This document shows, in pieces, positions 36,809 through 42,087 of a stretch of 42,087 nucleotides of DNA (within the stretch, counting starts at the first letter, position 1; every line of letters starts with the position of its first letter). Under the pieces are notes generated by a model. That model did no database searches. It was given only the letters and a program-made list of their open reading frames with translations, and was not told the origin of the DNA. The translations under genes were made by a program, and so were the position numbers. The DNA is from Candidatus Afararchaeum irisae (GTDB lineage Archaea > Halobacteriota > Halobacteria > Halobacteriales > Afararchaeaceae), in assembly GCA_034190545.1 (NCBI GenBank), contig JAXIOF010000029.1:1-42087 (forward strand). Reading direction: 5' to 3'.

Positions 36809-37777
36809 ATGTTTGATGGGACATGGGAGATATATCTGTACAGCTTGTTTCCGATGGTGTTTCTGTTTCTCACTATATCACACGTAATACTCAGGACAAA
36901 CAGGCTGAGAAGCTGGAAGCCCTTGACTGTAGTCTTACTACTCTGGTCGATGGCTATACACCAGTCTGTCGAGACAGTCTCATTCATACAGACGGGGGAC
37001 TTAGTCTCGAAGTTCGAGGCTGTAGAGACGGCTACTAACCTGATTGCCGGATTCTCAGCCTACTTCGCACTCGGAGTCATAAACGAGGAGAAGAAGATTA
37101 AGGAAGGCAAGGATGTCCTCGACAGGGTGATGAGACACGATCTCAGAAACAGCCTTACGGTAATCAAGGGACAGATAGATCTCGTAGAGACCAAGATCGA
37201 GAACGGAGACTACTCCCGGGTTCGGGATCATCTAGCTAAGTCGGAGAAGGAGATCGAGAGGATGGACAGGACTGCGAGTAAAGCCCGTCGTCTCGAAAGC
37301 ATACTCGCAGAAAGCCGACGACTTCACTCGGTTAGTCTCGACAGAATACTCGAAGAAGAGGTCGAGAGACTCAGAGAGAGGTTCGACGAAGCCGATATAC
37401 GTCTCGGACTCGACGCGACGGACAGTCTGAAAGTCGTGGCTGACGAAGATCTGAGATCAGTCATCCGAGCCGTGGCTGAGAACGGAGTCGTACACAACGA
37501 CAAAGACGAGCCGCGTCTTGAGATAGACGTCGAGAGAAACCGGCTTAGTGTGACTGTCTCAGTAGAGGACAACGGTCCGGGTATTCCCGAGGAAGACAGG
37601 TGTCTCGTCTTTGGACACGAGGAAAAGGACGACCTTCGGCACGGAGAGGGAATCTCTCTCTTCTTCGCCGACAAGCTGGTGGAGGAGTACAGGGGCGACA
37701 TACGGGTCAGGGACAGCCGTCCCGAGGGCACAGTCTTCGAGATACGTCTGTGGAGGTCGTTCGATGACGTCGTCTGA
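36809..37777 (+). CDS. Membrane histidine kinase
   Basis: In this 322-aa protein, three hydrophobic segments (about 8-28, 38-53 and 75-92) form a small membrane sensor. The DHp domain has RVMRHDLRNSL, with the phospho-acceptor His at 110. The ATPase domain has the N-box ENGVVHND, G1 DNGPGIP and G2 HGEGISLFFADKLVEEYRG. This architecture is common in haloarchaeal kinases. No response regulator is adjacent, so its partner is elsewhere. Confidence 0.9.
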   Translation: MFDGTWEIYLYSLFPMVFLFLTISHVILRTNRLRSWKPLTVVLLLWSMAIHQSVETVSFIQTGDLVSKFEAVETATNLIAGFSAYFALGVINEEKKIKEGKDVLDRVMRHDLRNSLTVIKGQIDLVETKIENGDYSRVRDHLAKSEKEIERMDRTASKARRLESILAESRRLHSVSLDRILEEEVERLRERFDEADIRLGLDATDSLKVVADEDLRSVIRAVAENGVVHNDKDEPRLEIDVERNRLSVTVSVEDNGPGIPEEDRCLVFGHEEKDDLRHGEGISLFFADKLVEEYRGDIRVRDSRPEGTVFEIRLWRSFDDVV

Positions 37778-37859
37778 AGATTAAATCTTCCGTGGAATGT
37801 GGGATATATGTAAAAGTTTGGGGGCTATGGGAAATATTACCGTATATAGACAAACTGAA

Positions 37860-38282
37860 CTACTTCTCCACGAAGATGACGTCCTCAAGGGCTGTGTCCT
37901 CGCCGTCTCCGTTCTTCGACGCAGCGACGTCGTAGATCCGCCGTATGACCTCGATGTCATCCTCTGACAGCACCTCCTCCGAGAGACCGTCGTAGAGACG
38001 TGAGGCACCCCCGATTACGAGATACCTCTGGCTCTCGTCTGCGATGTAGATGAATCCCGAGGAGTCACCGTCTCCGGCTGCCCTGTCTCTGAGATCCGAC
38101 AGTACGGAGTCCGTCAGAACTGCCTCCTCGAACGTCTGTAGAAGTCTGTCAGCCTCGGATGTGGATATGTCTAGACCCTCGGTCGCCTCGTCCAACACCT
38201 CCGACGAGTGGGGTGAGTAGTAGTCCCTCGACTCAGACGACGAGTCCTTGAGGAACCCCAATATAGAGGCTAAGTCTAACAC
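37860..38282 (-). CDS. Unknown acidic protein
   Basis: This 140-aa protein matches no family I recognise. It is acidic, with no membrane helix or signal peptide. A strand-rich centre (SGFIYIADESQRYLVIGGASRLYDGL) lies between helical parts. It is divergent from the Bat-like regulator with a 32-base gap, so the two starts share control sequence; it could be a target of that regulator. Confidence 0.6.
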   Translation of the reverse strand: MLDLASILGFLKDSSSESRDYYSPHSSEVLDEATEGLDISTSEADRLLQTFEEAVLTDSVLSDLRDRAAGDGDSSGFIYIADESQRYLVIGGASRLYDGLSEEVLSEDDIEVIRRIYDVAASKNGDGEDTALEDVIFVEK

Positions 38283-38314
38283 GTCCGTGAGTATCCTCCG
38301 AACTCTTAAGTATC

Positions 38315-39589
38315 TTGTCTATCCGAGAAGGAGTGGGAACGTATTTCGTCACGAGACTACTACAGTATGTAGTGACAGACATACTCCGTGAGAGCTCCGA
38401 CGAGATACTTGAGAGGAGGACACGTGAGGGCATAGAGGAAGCAGTCTGTGAAACTCTTACCTCGACAGCGACGTACACACGAGCCTGGGTTTCTGAGGTG
38501 AAAAATCGGAACGAGGTCGTCTTACGTGAGTACGGCGTCGAAGGGGAGACAGATCCGAGAGGCTGTCTATCAGACACAGAGAAGGAAGCCGTCCTCGAAT
38601 CCGCCGAGAGACGTGAGAGACGAGTCGTCGAGAGCCGCGGTACGGCAGACACAGACACAGATACAGATACAGATACCGACGACACAGACACGGGTACCGA
38701 CGCCGAGACTGAGTACATAGCCACAGTTCCAATAAGTTTCGAGGACGTTCCCTACGGTATCCTCGGTGTGGTTTCCGAGAGACGTTTCAGCGACGACGAG
38801 GTACATACCTTCGAGAGCCTGAGCGACCTCGTAGGATTCACTATAAGCTCCGCCGAGACGAGAAAGAGCCTCCTGTCGGACAGATACGTCGAGCTTGAGT
38901 TCGGTGTCTCGGACTCACGTCTCTTCTCTGTCTATGTCTCGGAAGAGCTGTCTTCGACTGTTGAGATCGAAAGCATGGTACAACGTCCTGACGGTAGATT
39001 CCTCCAGATACTCACAGTAGAGGTAGACGGTACCGCCGACTCCGAGATACGTGGGATAGCGGAGAGGTTCGGGAAGATTGACGAGTACGCGAGGATAGCC
39101 GTCCCGGATGACACCGCGACCGAGGGTAGATGTAGATGGGCTGTGATCACCTCGAAGCCGTGTATAGCCGCAGTCATAGCCGAGCACGGGGGCAAGCTTG
39201 AGACGGCAGCCGCTGACGACGGCGAGGGAACAGTAGTAGCCCGTCTTCCGCCCGAGTCTGACGTGTCGGGTCTAATGGAGTCGTTAGAGTCGGAGTACGA
39301 CGGAGTGGAGATACTAGCAAGACGTGATCCCGCGAGAAGACCCAGAGGACGCGGGATCGGGGATGAAGACACAGACGGAGACAGCCGTGTCGCGTCCTCC
39401 CCGACTGACGGTCTGACGAGGAGACAGACGGAAGTCCTGGAGACGGCTTATCTCAGCGGATACTTCGAGTATCCGAGATCTAAGACCTCCGACGAGGTCG
39501 CCGATATGCTCGGGATCTCTCAGCCCACCTTCTCAGAGCACATACGTGAAGCCGAGAGCGAGATACTCTCGTCTATTCTCGGAGGCTGA
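38315..39589 (+). CDS. Bat-like transcription regulator (GAF-like + HTH_10)
   Basis: In this 424-aa protein, the C-terminal about 60 residues (LTRRQTEVLETAYLSGYFEYPR, read in part, then SDEVADMLGISQPTFSEHIREAE) are the HTH_10 domain of bacterio-opsin-activator regulators. The region about 50-190 looks GAF-like (EYIATVPISFEDVPYGILGVVSERRFSDDEV), and the Bat middle domain follows. A DT repeat (TDTDTDTDTDDTDTGTD) interrupts the GAF part. The start is uncertain: TTG at 38315 or GTG at 38333 are candidates. Confidence 0.86.
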   Translation: MSIREGVGTYFVTRLLQYVVTDILRESSDEILERRTREGIEEAVCETLTSTATYTRAWVSEVKNRNEVVLREYGVEGETDPRGCLSDTEKEAVLESAERRERRVVESRGTADTDTDTDTDTDDTDTGTDAETEYIATVPISFEDVPYGILGVVSERRFSDDEVHTFESLSDLVGFTISSAETRKSLLSDRYVELEFGVSDSRLFSVYVSEELSSTVEIESMVQRPDGRFLQILTVEVDGTADSEIRGIAERFGKIDEYARIAVPDDTATEGRCRWAVITSKPCIAAVIAEHGGKLETAAADDGEGTVVARLPPESDVSGLMESLESEYDGVEILARRDPARRPRGRGIGDEDTDGDSRVASSPTDGLTRRQTEVLETAYLSGYFEYPRSKTSDEVADMLGISQPTFSEHIREAESEILSSILGG

Positions 39590-39746
39590 CCAAGTCACAA
39601 GAGTCAGTCCGGAACTCGTCACATACTTCGTCCCCGGGCTCGGCTCCTACCGAACAGTCGACTGACTGAAGCTCCTCCCACTCTTCGTCGGAGTAGTCGT
39701 CTCTCCGGAGGTTGGGCGGATAGTAGACACAGCTTTCACATATCAT
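39573..39746 (-). CDS. 57-aa Cys-rich miniprotein
   Basis: The minus-strand reading opens MICESCVYYPPNLRRDDYSD and continues with further Cys residues (VDCSVG, EVCDEF, DSCDLV) before the stop. Five Cys in 57 aa, including CESC at the start, suggest a zinc-binding knot. Acidic composition and codon use match real genes here. Its last 17 bases overlap the end of the convergent Bat-like gene. It is 24 bases from the osmC stop and same-strand, so probably co-transcribed with osmC. Confidence 0.6.
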   Translation of the reverse strand: MICESCVYYPPNLRRDDYSDEEWEELQSVDCSVGAEPGDEVCDEFRTDSCDLVSLRE

Positions 39747-39769
39747 ACCATTGTGTCAGTATCTATGTA

Positions 39770-40315
39770 TCAGTTGGTCTCAAGAGAGATGTCGAGGCTG
39801 ACCTCGTTCGTGACGTTGTCGTAGAGTGGCGAGGTCTGTTTGACCTCCTCGTGGAGGCTCTCGATCTCTTCTTCGGAGGCTTCGGTCTCTATACTCAGTC
39901 TACAGCTTATCTCGTCGTAGCCTGGTCTGACGTCACCGATTCCGAGGAATCCGCGGAGGTCTAACTCGCCCTCGAACTCGAACTCCATATCTTCTATCTC
40001 GATGCCTTTCGCGGCTGCGTGTCCCGCGTAGGTGACGCTGAGACACGACCCAACCGCTCCAAGGAGTAGCTCTACTGCGTTAGGTCCCTCGCGTTCTCCG
40101 AGAAGTGCCTCTGGCTCGTCGCCGACGATCTCGAACTCGGGGGATTCGACCGTCTCGCCGTTGTGATCGAAGTCGGATATCCTCGTCACGCTCGAAAACC
40201 CGCCCGTCCACTCGGTCTCGGATCGGAAGGTGAACGACGCGGCTTCGGGGTTCTGGTTGACGTCTTCGAGGAGGCTCTCCAGCTTCTGAGTCGGGAGTCC
40301 GTTTACTCGGTTCAT
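39770..40315 (-). CDS. OsmC/Ohr family protein
   Basis: This 181-aa OsmC-like protein opens a strand-rich region after about 30 helical residues. The first redox Cys is in ELLLGAVGSCLSVTYAGHAAAKG and the second in DEISCRLSIE, in the positions of the peroxidatic pair. OsmC/Ohr proteins reduce organic hydroperoxides. It is divergent from the alcohol dehydrogenase gene. Confidence 0.9.
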   Translation of the reverse strand: MNRVNGLPTQKLESLLEDVNQNPEAASFTFRSETEWTGGFSSVTRISDFDHNGETVESPEFEIVGDEPEALLGEREGPNAVELLLGAVGSCLSVTYAGHAAAKGIEIEDMEFEFEGELDLRGFLGIGDVRPGYDEISCRLSIETEASEEEIESLHEEVKQTSPLYDNVTNEVSLDISLETN

Positions 40316-40417
40316 CTCGTGTCTAAGTACTCCCTCGACTCCGAAAAAGACGGAGCCTATATGTATAGGCGAGAACTCAGTGGAAGGCTTTTACAGCCCC
40401 GAAGAGGATATACGTAT

Positions 40418-41455
40418 ATGAGAGCCGCAGTCTATAACTCGCCCGGAGATATATCAGTCGAGGAGGTTCCGAAGCCGGAGATCGACAGCCCGAACGACGC
40501 CGTGGTACGTATCACACACACTGCGATCTGTGGCTCCGATCTCTGGTTCTACCGCGGCGAGAAGGATCAGGAGCCGGGTTCACGCGTTGGTCACGAGCCG
40601 ATGGGGATAGTCGAGGAGGTCGGCGACGACGTCCGCTCAGTCGATCCCGGAGACCGCGTCCTGGCACCCTTCTCTATAAGCTGTGGAGACTGTGAGTTCT
40701 GCAGGAAGGGACTCTACACGTCGTGCGTTAAATCCGAGTCGTGGGACGACGAAAACGGCGGGGCACAGGGAGAGTACGTCCGGTGTCCCTACGCCGACGG
40801 AACTCTCGTGAGAATACCTGACAGACACGCCGACGACGACGCACTCGAATCCCTTCTTCCCCTCACCGACGTCATGGGTACGGGACACCACGCTGCGAAG
40901 AGTGCGCGTGTCGGAGAGGGTGACACGTGTGTGGTTATAGGGGACGGAGCGGTTGGTCTCTGTGGAGTCCTAGCCGCAAGCCGTCTCGGAGCCGAACGTG
41001 TAATTGCGGTGGGACACCACGACGACAGGCTCGAAGTCGCCGAGGAGTTCGGAGCGACCCAGACAGTCTCGGAGAGGGGTGAGGAAGCCATCGAACGCGT
41101 ACGTGAACTCACATACGGCGGTCCGAACCACGTACTCGAATGTGTAGGTGCGGCGTCTTCGATGGAGACCGCTGTCGAGGTGTGTAGACCCGGGGGTACT
41201 GTCGGATACGTCGGAGTCCCATACGGCGTCGAGAACGAGGGATTCGACGTCTTCTCGTTCTTCCGGAAGAACGTCGAGTTACGCGGAGGCGTCGCCCCGG
41301 TTCGTGCGTACGCCGACGATCTCATGGAAGACGTCTTACAGGGTACTCTCGATCCATCACCGGTATTCACGAAGACGGTGAGTCTCGACGAGATCGCTGA
41401 GGGCTACCGTGCGATGGACGAACGCGAGGCGATCAAGGTTCTCGTGAAGCCTTAG
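40418..41455 (+). CDS. Zinc-dependent alcohol dehydrogenase (MDR family)
   Basis: The ATG at 40418 gives 345 aa with the family start MRAAVYNSPGDISVEEVP; the frame stays open upstream into osmC and is ignored. The catalytic zinc Cys38 is in HTAICGSDLWFYRG, then GHE at 58-60. The structural zinc Cys cluster is CGDCEFCRKGLYTSC, and the nucleotide fold is VVIGDGAVGLCG. The physiological alcohol is unknown. It ends 1 base before the frameshifted tail of the convergent pilin gene. Confidence 0.92.
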   Translation: MRAAVYNSPGDISVEEVPKPEIDSPNDAVVRITHTAICGSDLWFYRGEKDQEPGSRVGHEPMGIVEEVGDDVRSVDPGDRVLAPFSISCGDCEFCRKGLYTSCVKSESWDDENGGAQGEYVRCPYADGTLVRIPDRHADDDALESLLPLTDVMGTGHHAAKSARVGEGDTCVVIGDGAVGLCGVLAASRLGAERVIAVGHHDDRLEVAEEFGATQTVSERGEEAIERVRELTYGGPNHVLECVGAASSMETAVEVCRPGGTVGYVGVPYGVENEGFDVFSFFRKNVELRGGVAPVRAYADDLMEDVLQGTLDPSPVFTKTVSLDEIAEGYRAMDEREAIKVLVKP

Positions 41456-41456
41456 C

Positions 41457-41593
41457 CTAGCCGGTCTCGTGTATCCGTACTACGTGTTTCCCGCCGTCGT
41501 GTGTCGCCATGAAACGAAGACGGACGTTCTCGCCGGGGCAGATCGCCCAGTCTGATCCGCCTGGAACTCCTATGTCGACGTCAGTAGGGGGGG
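41457..41593 (-). other. Frameshifted C-terminal tail of the pilin-like gene
   Basis: Directly after the C7 tract (41587-41593 on the plus strand as G7), the +1-shifted frame continues as TDVDIGVPGGSDWAICPGE, then NVRLRFMATHDGGKHVVRIHETG and a stop at 41457. This is a coherent protein end that stops 1 base from the alcohol dehydrogenase gene. With six C instead of seven, the pilin would read through into it. Confidence 0.75.
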
Positions 41594-41964
41594 TTCCCGT
41601 TTCCTACTACCTCGTTAGCCAGATACTTCGTGTCACCTATCTGAGAAGAGGGGTCGTCCCAGACTGTTTTATTGACCTTTCCACCGTCACCGAGGACATA
41701 TATGTGATCCGCCTTGGGAGCCGATACTAGGGTCGCCTTAATCCCTATCTCGTTGTCAGCGCACGGATCGTCAGCGTCTTCCGAAAACGTGTACTCTTGG
41801 GTCTCGATTCCCGCGAAACCCGGCTCCTCGGGTATGTTGTCGCTTGAGACCTCCATAGCCGTAATCCCGACGACAGAGGCTATCATAACCGCTATTACGA
41901 CCATCAGAATCACTCCCACGGTCGAAGAGATTGCCTTGTCTCTTACTCCCTCACCGTCTACCAT
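41581..41964 (-). CDS. Type IV pilin-like protein (frame interrupted)
   Basis: The N-terminus MVDGEGVRDKAISSTVGVILMVVIAVMIASVVG is read here in two parts: a short charged leader ending RDK, then the class III hydrophobic helix (AISSTVGVILMVVIAVM) of archaeal pilins. This is the substrate type of the prepilin peptidase at the window start. The extracellular part has two Cys-like features (DDPCADNE; Cys also in the shifted tail, WAICPG). As sequenced it stops early (127 aa) after a run of seven C; one base fewer gives 168 aa. It may be a sequencing error, a mutation or phase variation. Confidence 0.82.
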   Translation of the reverse strand: MVDGEGVRDKAISSTVGVILMVVIAVMIASVVGITAMEVSSDNIPEEPGFAGIETQEYTFSEDADDPCADNEIGIKATLVSAPKADHIYVLGDGGKVNKTVWDDPSSQIGDTKYLANEVVGNGNPPY

Positions 41965-42087
41965 GTAGATGATTTATTATGTAGATATTTGAGTCTTCTG
42001 CCTGTGCTGAAAAGATAGGGCTAGGTCAGGACTCATTCGTCTTTAGCTAAGACTCACACCTCGGTTGCGTAGCGGTAACTAGCGTCT

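Overview
The window comes from a halophilic archaeon (class Halobacteria). The evidence is the strongly acidic proteome, archaeal-only genes (aRF1, diphthine synthase DphB, archaeal-type RNase P RNA), a Tat-exported lipoprotein PstS, a HemAT-type globin transducer, a Bat/HTH_10 regulator and BRE/TATA-type promoters, many serving leaderless genes. Base composition looks moderate (not measured), and AUA (Ile) and AGA/AGG (Arg) codons are common, which is unusual for typical high-GC haloarchaea and suggests a divergent lineage. The species cannot be named from sequence alone.

Layout. 1-6.5 kb: the 3' part of a prepilin peptidase, hisI, purA-trm112 (minus), a glycerophosphodiesterase, a nitric oxide synthase oxygenase, a small winged-helix protein, a squalene/phytoene synthase and a CBS protein. 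6.6-12.7 kb: a complete phosphate island, pstS then pstC-pstA-pstB-phoU, followed by a TRAM-domain protein. 12.8-14.1 kb: a 43-aa membrane miniprotein and a compact aRF1. 14.5-20.2 kb: a tightly packed nitrogen block, glnA-(17-codon ORF)-amt-glnK-nadE-MBL hydrolase-AbrB/PhoU regulator. 20.2-23.4 kb: an Nramp-like transporter, an orphan P-loop protein, the thiamine regulator ThiR with an inverted repeat in front, and a coiled-coil protein. 23.48-23.87 kb: RNase P RNA (minus).

23.9-31.4 kb: an AMMECR1 protein, NAD salvage genes (nicotinate phosphoribosyltransferase and a nicotinamidase-like hydrolase) separated by a 0.5-kb field of perfect hairpins, dphB, a cupin, and two soluble chemotaxis transducers, one with a heme globin domain. 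31.5-35.6 kb: a cyclase-family hydrolase and a MacB/Lol-like ABC transporter divergent from a LolA-like membrane-anchored protein. 35.6-36.8 kb: a 1.2-kb gene-poor field with a decayed DUF2237 gene and two 116-bp copies of a four-armed, cloverleaf-like repeat. 36.8-42.1 kb: a histidine kinase, an unknown protein, a Bat-like regulator, a Cys-rich miniprotein, OsmC, a zinc alcohol dehydrogenase and a type IV pilin-like gene broken by a frameshift in a C7 tract.

The most novel signal is the hairpin system at 25.8-26.4 and 35.6-36.7 kb. Trinucleotide-loop hairpins of the form (stem)ATC-N3-GAT(stem) are arranged into larger multi-arm modules. Between the two full copies the arm sequences differ, but both sides of each arm change together so pairing stays perfect.
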